Source: RGIG6374 sp045600965 (GTDB lineage: Bacteria > Bacteroidota > Bacteroidia > Bacteroidales > UBA932). Taken from it: a stretch of 64,000 nucleotides of DNA. Below are positions 50,959 through 59,602 of this stretch, piece by piece. The stretch covers positions 1-64,000 of the forward strand of contig JAZRYW010000043.1 of NCBI GenBank assembly GCA_045600965.1, read 5' to 3'. Made by a program: the position numbers and the translations under genes. Below the pieces are notes generated by a model. It was not told the origin of the DNA and searched no databases. It saw only the letters and a list, made by a program, of their open reading frames with translations. How positions within the stretch are numbered: the first letter of the stretch is position 1; the number at the start of each line of letters is the position of its first letter.

Positions 50959-52413
50959 TCATATTCCTCCAACTGTAAGGCCTTCGACAAGCACGGTCGG
51001 CATTCCGCACGAGACGGGACAATACTGTCCCTTGCCGCAGGTCCAGGTGCCGTCGTCAATCAGGGGATCATTGCCTACAGCCGTGATGGCCGCCAGCGCT
51101 CCGGGCCCGTTTCCGATAATGTTTATGTCCTTGACCGGACGGGTCAGTCTTCCGTTCTCGATGATGCGGCCGTTCTTCACGTAGAAGGTGAAGTCTCCGG
51201 CTCCTATCTGCACCTGTCCGTTGGAGAAGGTGTCGACATAGATGCCGCTGCTGACCTGCGCGATGATGTCTTCAGCTGACGCCTTGCCGCCTTCCATATA
51301 GGTGGCCCGCATACGTGGGAGAGGGGAGAAGCGGAATGATTCACGCCTGCCGTTGCCTGTGGGCTGCACGCCGTAGAATGCGGCGCTGATGCGGTCGTGC
51401 AGGTAGGACTCCAGCCTCCCGTCCCTGACCATATATGTCTTCTGCCCGGCCGTGCCCTCATCGTCGAAATTGACGCTGCCCCGGTTGAAGGGTATCGTCC
51501 CGTCATCCACTACGCTAATTTCGGGAGAGCATATCATCTTTCCCATCCTGTCGGCGAAGATGGACGTGTTCTTCCTGTTGAAATCAGCTTCGAATGCGTG
51601 TCCAATGGCTTCGTGGAGAAGTATGCCGGAGCCTCCAGCCCCCATCACCACGCTCATCCTGCCGCCCTTCGGCCTTACCGCCTCAAAAAGGACGGCGCAT
51701 TTCGACACGGCCTCGGATGCAAGCGTATGCGCCAGAGCGCTGTCGATCATCGAAAGACCCCGTCTCAGGCTCCGACCCGCGGAGGCTGTCTCGATATGTG
51801 AGCCCCGGGCCATCACCACCGAAACGGAAAGTGACGTCATAGGGCGTATGTCGTGAAACGTGTTTCCGCAGGAATTTGCGAAAAGAATGTCCGAGAATGT
51901 GTGTGAGAGCCTTGCCGTGACCTTGCATACGCGGCTGTCGGCGGAACGCGCCGCTTCGTTGAGCTCCAGCATCAGAGGCGCCTGCTCCACGGCTTTCATC
52001 CTGCCGTCGGATGCCGTGAAAGGGTGGACGTCCCCGCCTTTGACGGCTTTGAACGGAGGTATGACCGTGACGGATGGACCTGTCGAGGCTATCGCGGCCG
52101 CGGTGCGGGCGGCCTTGCGCATTTCGGGCATCGTGACGGTCTCGGTATATGCATATCCGGTGCGGTCTCCGTCAAGAACCCTTACGCCCATACCGCAGTC
52201 CACGTCATACATAGTCGTGTCCACCTTGCCGTCGCGCATAACCAGTTCCTCTGAAGCGCTGTATTCGAAGTACAGATCGGCATAGCTGCCTCCGCTGCGC
52301 AGAGCCTCCGCCAGAAGCTGTGACGCTTCCTGCGGCCCGACTCCGAAGCGGTTTAAACCAAAGAGACTGCCACCGGGGCAGTCTCTATTGTGTTGATCCA
52401 TAAATTCGAACAT
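50959..52413 (-). CDS. tldD: TldD-like metallopeptidase
   Basis: The 484-residue protein carries the TldD zinc motif HEAIGHAFEADF (HExxxH). Surrounding hallmarks are MSVVMGAGGSGILLHEAIGH, NRGSVNFDDEGTAGQ and DFTFYVKNGRIIENG near the end. With TldE, encoded one base downstream, it forms a cytoplasmic protease of narrow entrance. The start is an ATG at 52413 (MFEFMDQHNRDCPGG); an ATG a few codons later (MDQHNR) is also possible. It precedes tldE in the usual paired order. Confidence 0.92.
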   Translation of the reverse strand: MFEFMDQHNRDCPGGSLFGLNRFGVGPQEASQLLAEALRSGGSYADLYFEYSASEELVMRDGKVDTTMYDVDCGMGVRVLDGDRTGYAYTETVTMPEMRKAARTAAAIASTGPSVTVIPPFKAVKGGDVHPFTASDGRMKAVEQAPLMLELNEAARSADSRVCKVTARLSHTFSDILFANSCGNTFHDIRPMTSLSVSVVMARGSHIETASAGRSLRRGLSMIDSALAHTLASEAVSKCAVLFEAVRPKGGRMSVVMGAGGSGILLHEAIGHAFEADFNRKNTSIFADRMGKMICSPEISVVDDGTIPFNRGSVNFDDEGTAGQKTYMVRDGRLESYLHDRISAAFYGVQPTGNGRRESFRFSPLPRMRATYMEGGKASAEDIIAQVSSGIYVDTFSNGQVQIGAGDFTFYVKNGRIIENGRLTRPVKDINIIGNGPGALAAITAVGNDPLIDDGTWTCGKGQYCPVSCGMPTVLVEGLTVGGI

Positions 52414-52425
52414 TCAGCAGAGCAT

Positions 52426-52584
52426 TCAAAAAAGATCAACCGCTTTAACTTTGATCACCTCTCCCTTGACTGCAAAGGCAAGCTCTGAATCGGTTGCTTT
52501 CTTCTCGGAGAGCAGTCTGCTGAAGGTGAGGTTCAGACTATAGGCCAGATTGTCCTTTAGTCTGCTGGTCTCCATTTCGCTCAT
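52426..52584 (-). CDS. Small protein partner of the zeta-type toxin (candidate antitoxin)
   Basis: The 52-residue frame was found by reading the gap after the toxin gene. It begins MSEMETSRLKDNLAYSLNLT and ends ELAFAVKGEVIKVKAVDLF. Its first 47 bases overlap the 3' end of the toxin gene in another frame. The pattern of a helix (SLNLTFSRLLSEKK) followed by a short beta strand motif with GEVIKVKA resembles small proteins that accompany COG4185-type kinases, though these are usually encoded upstream. It may be the antitoxin; this is an inference from position and size. Confidence 0.62.
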   Translation of the reverse strand: MSEMETSRLKDNLAYSLNLTFSRLLSEKKATDSELAFAVKGEVIKVKAVDLF

Positions 52585-53146
52585 AATTGATCAGTAGGTT
52601 ATATAAGGTTTTATTGTGTATCCTTGTCTCCATCTGGGAGCCGCCTTCTGCGATGAACTCGAACCTCGTCTTGGAATTGTCTATCAATATCCAGTAGTCC
52701 GCAAGAGGGATATAGATGTTAAGCAGATTACTTATCCCCTGGAAATACCGGCGCAGAATGGTCTGCTCCGCGACGTCGTGTCCGCCTGAAATGACTCTCA
52801 GTCTGACTCTTTCAACTGCCAGGTCGGGTACGCTGAGCCAAAGGTAGAACAGCGAAATCTGATATCCCTGTGCTTTGGCTTCCTTGATGATGGTGGACAG
52901 GGTGCGGGTAGCGAGAGTGGTTTCCATAGCGAAATCATCCTTCCTGGATATGAGTTCGTTGATTCGGCTTACCATCAGCATACTCGCTCTGAGCGCCATC
53001 CTTCCGGGATCCACGGGGTCGAGACGCTTTGCTATCTCGTCGGCGTTGACGTACTCGGTGCATTCAAGCATTTCCGGCAGCATAGTGTATGATGCCGTTG
53101 TCTTTCCGGCACCGTTGCAACCTGATATGATGAACATCTTTGGCAT
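52538..53146 (-). CDS. Zeta-toxin family P-loop kinase (COG4185-like)
   Basis: The 202-residue protein from the ATG at 53146 begins MPKMFIISGCNGAGKTTASY, a Walker A motif at residues 7-15. VNADEIAKRLDP holds the conserved Asp typical of zeta kinases, followed by DDFAMETTLATRT (base-like Glu), IKEAKAQGYQISLFYLWL and ILRRYFQGISNL. Zeta toxins phosphorylate UDP-N-acetylglucosamine; that activity is inferred only. A TTG two codons earlier is possible but the ATG is preferred. A perfect promoter lies just upstream, and a small overlapping frame follows. Confidence 0.85.
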   Translation of the reverse strand: MPKMFIISGCNGAGKTTASYTMLPEMLECTEYVNADEIAKRLDPVDPGRMALRASMLMVSRINELISRKDDFAMETTLATRTLSTIIKEAKAQGYQISLFYLWLSVPDLAVERVRLRVISGGHDVAEQTILRRYFQGISNLLNIYIPLADYWILIDNSKTRFEFIAEGGSQMETRIHNKTLYNLLINYERNGDQQTKGQSGL

Positions 53147-53168
53147 ATTCAAAGAACACGTACAGCAA

Positions 53169-53200
53169 CAAAGTTATGAAAATAAACCTTGAATTCCAAA
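53169..53200 (-). promoter_or_regulatory. Promoter of the zeta-toxin gene
   Basis: Minus strand: TTTG at 53200-53197, 20 bases, TAACTTTG at 53176-53169. It is a full pattern match, with the ATG at 53146. Confidence 0.7.
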
Positions 53201-53207
53201 AATGAAT

Positions 53208-53260
53208 GAAAAAAAGAGAGGATGACCTCCAAGTCCATAAGAACTCTTCAGTCATCCTCT
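53208..53260 (-). terminator. Terminator of rpmE2, member of a shared terminator family
   Basis: Plus-strand AGAGGATGAC (53217-53226) pairs with GTCATCCTCT (53251-53260). Read on the minus strand, the stem is followed by CTC and seven T, which ends rpmE2. The minus-strand right arm CTTGGAGGTCATCCTCT is identical to that of the tRNA-Pro terminator. Confidence 0.85.
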
Positions 53261-53284
53261 TCGTTACTATCTCGTGAACAACGG

Positions 53285-53533
53285 CTATTTGTTCTTCTTG
53301 TAGCGCTGGTAGAATTTGTCCACGCGGCCTGCGGTGTCGACGAGTTTCATCTTGCCCGTGTAGAAGGGGTGGGATGTGTTGGAAATCTCTATCTTGATCA
53401 GAGGGTAGGTCACGCCTTCGATGTCGATGGTTTCCTTGGTGGGAGTGCAGGAACGGGTGATGAACACGTGTTCGTTGGACATATCCTTGAATGCTACGAG
53501 ACGGTAGGATTCGGGATGGATTTCTTTCTTCAT
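53285..53533 (-). CDS. rpmE2: 50S ribosomal protein bL31, type B
   Basis: From the ATG at 53533 the product is 82 residues, beginning MKKEIHPESYRLVAFKDMS. The KIEISNTSHPFYTGKMKLVDTAGRVDKF stretch is characteristic of L31. It lacks the CxxC zinc motif of type A and has the inserted segment of type B, the form used under low zinc. The 19 preceding codons of the open frame overlie the promoter. A full promoter sits at 53561-53591, and a strong terminator follows. Confidence 0.96.
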   Translation of the reverse strand: MKKEIHPESYRLVAFKDMSNEHVFITRSCTPTKETIDIEGVTYPLIKIEISNTSHPFYTGKMKLVDTAGRVDKFYQRYKKNK

Positions 53534-53560
53534 TTCTTTTTCATTATGATTTTGGGACTG

Positions 53561-53591
53561 CAAAGATATAACAAATCCCTTAATAACCAAA
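53561..53591 (-). promoter_or_regulatory. Promoter of rpmE2
   Basis: Minus strand: TTTG at 53591-53588, 19 bases, TATCTTTG at 53568-53561. It is an exact pattern match, about 28 bases before the start codon. Confidence 0.72.
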
Positions 53592-53599
53592 CAAAATCA

Positions 53600-54769
53600 T
53601 CATTTTATCCTCACGGGCTGGTCGTCATAGAGCAGATACTTCTTCGCCTTGCGTATCCATTTCTGCTCCTCCACCTTTATGTGCTCCCTGAGTTCGGACT
53701 CGGTGATGCCGCCCTTTATGTAGGCCGAACAGGCTTCGTCAGCCGCAAGGATATCGAAATCGTCCGTCAGACGGAAGTCCTCGGGGAAGGTCCCGGCAAC
53801 GAACCTGATGCACTTCAACGAATGCAGGAGGGAATGGTATTGCAGGGATGCGTCCGCCATCATATGGAAACCGAAGCATACCTGCCCGCTGTAGATTCCG
53901 CTCTGCGGGGTGAACTGCTCCCAGCGTATGTGCAGGCCCTCCTCCGCGAGCGGCCCTCCTATGGCATTCCATAGGGCGTTGTCCGACAATTCGGGAAGAC
54001 GCATCATAAAGGGCGCTCCGAAGCGTTCGTAAGGGCGTGAAGTGCCTATCCCGCACGAGACGTTGGTGCCGTGCCAGAGGTAGTGTCCGCTGTAGAATGT
54101 GGCTGAGAAGAAACCGGCCCTGTCTTCCCCGAAAGGGACGGCCCAGGGCATCAGGGTGTAGGATCTGGCTTCCGCCGATATGATGTGCAGAGCGAAGTTC
54201 GAGGCGAGATCGGCCTGGAACATACCCGCAATCTCACCTATGGTGAGGCCGTGACGGGGCGGAAGCCCGGGCGCGGACTTGGAGGTGACAAAGGTCCTGG
54301 GTGAAGCCGATCCCTCCACCGTCCTCCCGGAGGGGTTGTAGCTGTCGATGATGTAGACCGATATCTGCAGGGAGGCGTCACTGATCCATTTGAAAAGTGC
54401 GTACAGCGTGTTCACGGCCGGATCGAAACGTGAGCCTATGTCGTGCAGTGACACTATGATGGCATCGGTCCGGGCAAGACTTTCCCTGACACGTCCGTCG
54501 GGCATCAGGCCGTCACCGGTGGTGAAGGGGATGAATTCCGTGCCGGGCATCATTGCCTCCATCGCGGCTGTCCGGCCGGGACCTTCGTCGAACAGCCCGC
54601 TGGCGGGGAAGAACACCGTCTTGAGATGATATTTGCGTGCCACGGTCTCGAACAGATATTCTCCTTCGTCAGGTGACCAGCAGCTACGGTCACACAGCAT
54701 TGCCAGACGGCCACGCCTCAGGGTGAGGTCCGGCTGCTCGAGAAGAGGCGTTGTCCTGAATGAAAACAT
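53600..54769 (-). CDS. DUF1343 family protein, NamZ-like exo-beta-N-acetylmuramidase
   Basis: The 389-residue protein matches DUF1343 (the GH171 NamZ family): LARTDAIIVSLHDIGSRFDP near residue 130 corresponds to the family's metal- or sugar-site segment, followed by VYIIDSYNPSGRTVEGSASP and PRHGLTIGEIAGMFQ. NamZ removes terminal N-acetylmuramic acid from peptidoglycan fragments. It has no clear signal peptide, whereas many relatives are exported; recycling in the cytoplasm is possible. The divergence from the canonical motifs makes activity uncertain. It is divergent from the TIGR02757 gene. Confidence 0.8.
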   Translation of the reverse strand: MFSFRTTPLLEQPDLTLRRGRLAMLCDRSCWSPDEGEYLFETVARKYHLKTVFFPASGLFDEGPGRTAAMEAMMPGTEFIPFTTGDGLMPDGRVRESLARTDAIIVSLHDIGSRFDPAVNTLYALFKWISDASLQISVYIIDSYNPSGRTVEGSASPRTFVTSKSAPGLPPRHGLTIGEIAGMFQADLASNFALHIISAEARSYTLMPWAVPFGEDRAGFFSATFYSGHYLWHGTNVSCGIGTSRPYERFGAPFMMRLPELSDNALWNAIGGPLAEEGLHIRWEQFTPQSGIYSGQVCFGFHMMADASLQYHSLLHSLKCIRFVAGTFPEDFRLTDDFDILAADEACSAYIKGGITESELREHIKVEEQKWIRKAKKYLLYDDQPVRIK

Positions 54770-54791
54770 AGGGCCTGTGGTTTACTTCCTG

Positions 54792-54799
54792 CAAAGATA
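54792..54799 (-). promoter_or_regulatory. -7 element of the NamZ-like gene promoter
   Basis: Minus strand TATCTTTG, about 22 bases upstream of the ATG at 54769. Confidence 0.5.
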
Positions 54800-54819
54800 C
54801 ATTCTTCCACGATACTTTG

Positions 54820-54827
54820 TATCTTTG
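54820..54827 (+). promoter_or_regulatory. -7 element of the TIGR02757 gene promoter
   Basis: TATCTTTG, 18 bases upstream of the ATG at 54846. It points away from the minus-strand element at 54792-54799. Confidence 0.5.
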
Positions 54828-54845
54828 TCAGTTCAAAGAACCGTT

Positions 54846-55547
54846 ATGGATTTCATTGAGCTTGCCGACAAATACAACGACCCCGTATATTTCAAGACCG
54901 ACCCGGTAGTTTTCCCCACCCATTTCGCTACGCAGTTCAAGGAAGGCCGCGCTTCGCTGCAGGATGTGGAAGTAGCCGCGGTGTTTGCCGCCCATTTCGC
55001 CTGGGGCCGCAGGGATATGATAGTCCGTGACACCCGCCGCCTTATGGACGAGATGTCCTGGAGGCCCTATGACTATGTGATGAAGGGGCTGTGGCGCTGT
55101 GACCATACCAGCGCGCACCGCACCGTGATGTGGGACGATGTGGCCGCGATATGCTCGAGGATAAAGACTCATTACGACGCTTCCCCGACTCTCGAGAGGC
55201 TTTCAGCCGACGGCTTCCGTACCGGCATATTCGGCCAGAAGAGCGACCCCGGGGCCGCCAACAAGAAGATCCATCTGCTCCGCCGGTGGATGGTGCGCCG
55301 TGACGGGAAGGTGGATCTGGGACTGTGGAAGGACACTGATCCGGCGGACCTGATCATACCGCTTGATGTCCACGTCCATCGCACAGCCACCGACTGCGGA
55401 ATTACAAGGCGGCGCAGCGCAGATTTCGCCACGGCCCTCGAGATAACCGCTTTTTTCCGCAATATATTCCCGGGAGACCCCTGCAAGGGAGACTTCTGCC
55501 TTTTCGGGTATGGAATCAGCGGCGACCGGGCATCGGAAAGGAAATAA
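54846..55547 (+). CDS. TIGR02757 (DUF2400) family protein
   Basis: The 233-residue cytoplasmic protein starts MDFIELADKYNDPVYFKTDP. It has the family pieces AHFAWGRRDMIVRD, KKIHLLRRWMVRRDGKVDLG, LIIPLDVHVHRTATDCGITRR and a C-terminal DPCKGDFCLFGYGISG. The repeated basic and helix-hairpin-like stretches recall DNA glycosylase-like folds, but no catalytic activity is established. The start at 54846 follows a promoter; the frame is open further upstream to 54633, where it overlaps the divergent gene, which I take to be a shadow. Confidence 0.87.
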   Translation: MDFIELADKYNDPVYFKTDPVVFPTHFATQFKEGRASLQDVEVAAVFAAHFAWGRRDMIVRDTRRLMDEMSWRPYDYVMKGLWRCDHTSAHRTVMWDDVAAICSRIKTHYDASPTLERLSADGFRTGIFGQKSDPGAANKKIHLLRRWMVRRDGKVDLGLWKDTDPADLIIPLDVHVHRTATDCGITRRRSADFATALEITAFFRNIFPGDPCKGDFCLFGYGISGDRASERK

Positions 55548-55551
55548 TGGT

Positions 55552-55559
55552 TATATTTG
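55552..55559 (+). promoter_or_regulatory. -7 element of the cstA promoter
   Basis: TATATTTG lies 22 bases before the cstA ATG at 55582 and just after the upstream gene's stop. The -33 partner is not obvious. Confidence 0.5.
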
Positions 55560-55581
55560 CAGGATATGTAACAATATTGAT

Positions 55582-57072
55582 ATGTGGTCATTCATAATCA
55601 GTCTTATAGCCCTTGTACTGGGGTACCTCATCTACGGGAGATTCATTGAGAGACTTTTCGGTTCCGACCCTTCGCGCCCGACTCCGGTCGCAACCAAAGC
55701 CGACGGTGTCGACTATGTGCCTATGCCGGCATGGAAGGTCTATATGATACAGTTCCTCAACATAGCCGGAACAGGCCCCATCTTCGGCGCCATTATGGGC
55801 GCGAAGTTCGGACCCTCCTGCTATCTGTGGATAGTGTTCGGCTCCATCTTCGCGGGAGCGGTGCACGACTATTTCTCGGGTATGCTCTCCATCCGCCACG
55901 GCGGAGCGGTGCTGCCTGCCATAGTCGGGGAATATCTCGGTGAGGGCGCGAGGAAGGGAATGCTTGTGTTCACGGTGATATTGTCCCTTCTCCTGGGCGC
56001 CGTATTCGTATACAGCCCTGCCCTTATCCTCGGCGGGGTTGCCGGCCTGACGCCCGACAAGGACACTTCCGTGCTGTTATGGGGAATCATCATATTCCTC
56101 TACTACATAGTCGCCACGCTGCTTCCCATAGACAAGCTCATAGGCCGCTTCTATCCGTTTTTTGCGGCTTCGATGCTCTTTATGTGCGTATCACTGGCAG
56201 TGTGCCTTTTCATAAAGTGGCCCTCGATACCCGAATTGTGGCAGGGCCTCGGCAACCGCGGACCTTCAGTCGGCCTCGAAGGCCAGAGAATCATTCCCTG
56301 TCTGTTCATCACCCTTGCCTGCGGAGCATTGAGCGGATTCCATTCCACCCAGTGTCCTCTTATGGCAAGATGCATACAGAACGAGAGGATGGGCAGACCT
56401 ATATTCTACGGCGCTATGATTACCGAAGGCTGCGTGGCCCTTGTATGGGCCGCCGTGGCATCCTATTTCTTCTTCGACGGTGGCGCGGCGCAGCTCGGCG
56501 CCCCCCTCAGCAGCCAGGCTCCCGAAGTGGTCACTTCAGTGTCAAGGGGATGGCTCGGAGTCTTCGGCGGCATCCTGGCCCTGATAGGTGTGGTCGCTGC
56601 GCCCATAACCAGCGGTGACACGGCATTCAGAAGCGTCCGGCTCATTATCTCCGACCGTATCGGTCTCAGCCAGAAGCCTCTGCGCAACAGGCTGGTTGTG
56701 GCCCTTCCCTGCTTTGTGGCAGCGCTTTTCCTGATCTGGTACAATGTTTCGAACCCCGACGGCTTCAATGTCATATGGCGCTATTTCGGCCTGGCAAACC
56801 AGTCTCTGGCCTGCTTCGTGCTCTGGACAATCGCCGCATACATTTCGCGTCGGTTCAAGGGCATACAGTATATGCTCACACTTCTCCCGGCGGTCATTAT
56901 GACTTTCATCTGCATCCTCTTCCTCTGCACGGACAGGATAGGCTTCAGACTTCCCTATATGTGGGGCGTGGGAATAGCCATCGCCTTCGTGACAGTGTTG
57001 TGCACATTCTTCGCGTACAAGGAGAAGAGGGGCCTGTTCTACATCAGGAGGAGTCAGGGACTGTCCGCCTGA
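55582..57072 (+). CDS. cstA: Carbon starvation protein CstA-like transporter
   Basis: The 496-residue membrane protein has about 13-14 predicted helices and begins MWSFIISLIALVLGYLIYGR. Conserved CstA stretches are DGVDYVPMPAWKVYMIQFLNIAGTGPIFGAIMG, FGSIFAGAVHDYFSGMLSIRHGG, then HSTQCPLMARCIQNE and PITSGDTAFRSVRLII. CstA proteins import peptides or pyruvate under carbon limitation; which of these holds here is unclear. The shorter length compared with E. coli CstA (about 700) is usual in Bacteroidota. I use 55582 because the longer frame has a non-hydrophobic 24-residue lead across the promoter. Confidence 0.9.
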   Translation: MWSFIISLIALVLGYLIYGRFIERLFGSDPSRPTPVATKADGVDYVPMPAWKVYMIQFLNIAGTGPIFGAIMGAKFGPSCYLWIVFGSIFAGAVHDYFSGMLSIRHGGAVLPAIVGEYLGEGARKGMLVFTVILSLLLGAVFVYSPALILGGVAGLTPDKDTSVLLWGIIIFLYYIVATLLPIDKLIGRFYPFFAASMLFMCVSLAVCLFIKWPSIPELWQGLGNRGPSVGLEGQRIIPCLFITLACGALSGFHSTQCPLMARCIQNERMGRPIFYGAMITEGCVALVWAAVASYFFFDGGAAQLGAPLSSQAPEVVTSVSRGWLGVFGGILALIGVVAAPITSGDTAFRSVRLIISDRIGLSQKPLRNRLVVALPCFVAALFLIWYNVSNPDGFNVIWRYFGLANQSLACFVLWTIAAYISRRFKGIQYMLTLLPAVIMTFICILFLCTDRIGFRLPYMWGVGIAIAFVTVLCTFFAYKEKRGLFYIRRSQGLSA

Positions 57073-57094
57073 TTCCGGCGTTTTGGGGTGATTA

Positions 57095-57310
57095 ATGAAC
57101 AGCAAAATGGAAAATATATGGAATCATAAGGCCGGATATTCGTTCTTCCGCCCATATGTCGAATGGATTGCAAGGAACTCAATCGCCGGCTTCATCCACC
57201 TGCCCCGGTATCTTGCGCTCGCGCTGATCGCGGCAACTGTCTGCGCTCCGCGGACCTTCTACCGCATTCTGATGTTCTACAATCGCCTCAGAGAAAGCAA
57301 CAATCAATAA
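57095..57310 (+). CDS. Small hypothetical membrane-associated protein
   Basis: The 71-residue frame begins MNSKMENIWNHKAGYSFFRP and has one moderately hydrophobic segment (IHLPRYLALALIAATVC). It lies 22 bases after cstA and 13 bases before the next large gene, in the same direction, which supports a real gene in the operon. No family is recognised. An ATG at 57107 would shorten it by four residues. It could be an accessory subunit of the transporter, but nothing in the sequence shows that. Confidence 0.55.
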   Translation: MNSKMENIWNHKAGYSFFRPYVEWIARNSIAGFIHLPRYLALALIAATVCAPRTFYRILMFYNRLRESNNQ

Positions 57311-57323
57311 ATACCATAAGTCA

Positions 57324-59474
57324 ATGAACAAGAAGAACCAAAACCAGTATGACTGGAAGTACTGCTCACTCGGAGGAGAGGTGAGGGTCAATATCGCAAG
57401 CGGCGAGGATGTCGCTCACCTTGGCGAACTCGACCAGAAACTGTGGACAGTGTTGAGTTGCCCCGTGAACGGCCTTGACATCGATCCCGTAACCCTTCAA
57501 CTGCTCGACGGCGATGCCGACGGAAAGATCAAGGTGGGGGATGTGGTGAAGGCTTCCCAGTGGCTCTGCTCCCTGATACGCAACAGGGATCTTATCCTCA
57601 AGGGAGAATCCGTAATCAAGCTTTCCGACATAAATGATGAAGACCCCTCCGGAAAGAAAATCCTGGACTCCGCACGGCAGATACTCCGCAACCTCGGCCT
57701 TGACAAGGACGAGATATCCGTGGCTGACACTTCCGACAGCGTGGCCATTTTCGACGGAACTCCACTCAACGGAGACGGTGTGATTACCGCCATATCCACT
57801 GACGAAGATGAACTCAAGACGGTGATTGCCGACGCAGTGGCAACCGTCGGTTCTGTGAAGGACCGCGGAGGCCTTGACGGAGTCAATGCCGAACTTGTTG
57901 AAAAATTCTACGCTGACTGCGCCGATTACGCAGCCTGGAAGGCCGATGCGGAGGGTCGCAGTGCAGAAGTGTTCCCTTATGGCGACAACACGGTGGCAGC
58001 CTATGAAGCCTGCACGGCAATCAAGGACAAGGTTGCCGACTATTTTATGCGTTGCAAGCTCATAGCCTTTGACGAGAGTGTGTCCGGGGCCGTTGACGTT
58101 TCCGCCGAGAAGATAGGAGCAATCCGTGAACAGAACCTCGACCTTAACCGTGAAACCATTTCAGCCTGCCCTCTGGCCAGACCACGCAAGGAGGCTGTGC
58201 TCCCCTTCGATGAAATCAATCCTGCCTGGGCCGATGCAGTGGCGAAGGTCAAGGCTCTCGTCATAGACGGCAATGCCGATGTCTCTGGAGAAATTACCGA
58301 GGCTCAGTGGAATGCAATCCTTGCCGGTTTCGGTCCCTTCTGTGAGTGGACCGCCGCAGAAAAAGGTTCAGCTGTGGCTTCCCTCGGAATGGAAAGGATA
58401 CAGGCCGTGAATGCTGATGACAGGAAGGAGGCACTCTTGGCCATCATCGCTTCCGACGAAGCGCTCAGGGGCGAGTCGGAATCCATAGATGACGTCAACA
58501 AGTTCCTTCACCTCTACCGCGATTTCGCACGCCTGCTTCACAATTATGTCTCGTTCACGGATTTCTATGGACGTGAACAGAAGGGCAGGGCTGCCTTCGA
58601 GGCAGGTGAGCTTTACATCGACCAGCGCTGCTGCAGCCTCTGCATCAAGGTTGAGGATATGGGAGCGCACGCCGATATGGCAAAACTCAGCGGTATGTTC
58701 CTTATTTACTGCGCCTGCACCTCAAAGGTCAAGGCCGCCACGATGAATATCGCCGCCGTGCTCACTCAGGGTGCGATACGCGACATACGTCCTGGCAAAA
58801 ACGCCATTTTCTATGACCGTGACGGGGAAGTATGGGATGCACAGGTGACCAAGGTCGTGGACAATCCCATAAGTGTGCGCCAGGCATTCTGGAGCCCCTA
58901 CCGCAAGCTTGCCAACTTCATCAACGAGAAGATTGACAAGTCCGCCTCCGAGAAGGACGCTGCAGCGGTTTCCAACCTCACCGCAAAGGTCGAGCAGACT
59001 GACCTCAAGGATGCTGCGGCAAACAACCGCAAGCCCGCGTTCGACATTGCCAAGTTTGCAGGTATCTTTGCCGCCATCGGTATGGCTTTCGGCTATATCG
59101 GCTCCGTATTGAAGGACCTCATAAAAGGTGTGGCGATCACTCCGCTCTGGAAGACGGCTCTCCTGATAGTTGTCCTTATGCTCGTCATATCCGGGCCCGC
59201 CTGCTTCATAGCCTGGAAGAAACTCCGCAAACGCAACCTCGGCCCCGTGCTCAATGCCAACGGCTGGGCCATCAACTCTGTGATACTTGTAAACATACTC
59301 TTCGGCGCAACCCTGACCAGGACGGCCAAATATCCAAAACTTCGCCTGAAGGATCCATACAGGAAGAAAAACTCGTTCTGGAAGGCTCTCCTGTGGATTG
59401 TCGTAATTGCCGCAATCGCCGGGGCAGTCCTTTATTTTACCGGGAATCTCGGCTGGGCCGGACTTCCCCGTTAA
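57324..59474 (+). CDS. Large membrane protein with EF-hand-like loops, function unknown
   Basis: The 716-residue protein has no signal peptide and a large soluble N-terminal part. A perfect EF-hand-type calcium loop, DGDADGKIKVGD, is at residues 62-73. Two looser Asp/Asn-rich loops occur near residues 148-155 (PLNGDGVITA) and 316-325 (DGNADVSGEI). Three or four membrane helices lie at about 595-620, 627-650 and 670-712. It has four or more paired Cys (CCSLCIKV). I do not recognise a named family. Its operon neighbours are a transporter and a small membrane protein. Confidence 0.82.
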   Translation: MNKKNQNQYDWKYCSLGGEVRVNIASGEDVAHLGELDQKLWTVLSCPVNGLDIDPVTLQLLDGDADGKIKVGDVVKASQWLCSLIRNRDLILKGESVIKLSDINDEDPSGKKILDSARQILRNLGLDKDEISVADTSDSVAIFDGTPLNGDGVITAISTDEDELKTVIADAVATVGSVKDRGGLDGVNAELVEKFYADCADYAAWKADAEGRSAEVFPYGDNTVAAYEACTAIKDKVADYFMRCKLIAFDESVSGAVDVSAEKIGAIREQNLDLNRETISACPLARPRKEAVLPFDEINPAWADAVAKVKALVIDGNADVSGEITEAQWNAILAGFGPFCEWTAAEKGSAVASLGMERIQAVNADDRKEALLAIIASDEALRGESESIDDVNKFLHLYRDFARLLHNYVSFTDFYGREQKGRAAFEAGELYIDQRCCSLCIKVEDMGAHADMAKLSGMFLIYCACTSKVKAATMNIAAVLTQGAIRDIRPGKNAIFYDRDGEVWDAQVTKVVDNPISVRQAFWSPYRKLANFINEKIDKSASEKDAAAVSNLTAKVEQTDLKDAAANNRKPAFDIAKFAGIFAAIGMAFGYIGSVLKDLIKGVAITPLWKTALLIVVLMLVISGPACFIAWKKLRKRNLGPVLNANGWAINSVILVNILFGATLTRTAKYPKLRLKDPYRKKNSFWKALLWIVVIAAIAGAVLYFTGNLGWAGLPR

Positions 59475-59485
59475 TTATCGATGCC

Positions 59486-59602
59486 GTGACTTATATCTCT
59501 CCTGACACCCGGATCGTTTCTCTGATTGAGAAATGCCCGATACTGCAGACCAGCTCGAATATTGCGGACTGGCTCAATGATCTTGACATACTAACCTTTT
59601 GA
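59486..59602 (+). CDS. Very short peptide gene upstream of the phosphatase lipoprotein
   Basis: The frame from a GTG at 59486 encodes 38 residues: MTYISPDTRIVSLIEKCPIL, ending NDLDILTF. The opening YxxPxxRIVxL followed by a cysteine-containing hydrophobic stretch resembles the short peptides often found ahead of fimbrillin-like genes in Bacteroidales. Its TGA stop overlaps the ATG of the next gene (TGATG), which implies coupled translation. It is too short to be sure of from sequence alone, and GTG start use is assumed. Confidence 0.5.
   Translation: MTYISPDTRIVSLIEKCPILQTSSNIADWLNDLDILTF

Noticed and set aside
54633..54845. Upstream extension of the TIGR02757 frame
   Set aside because: It overlaps the divergent NamZ-like gene and both promoters, and its residues are not like the family.
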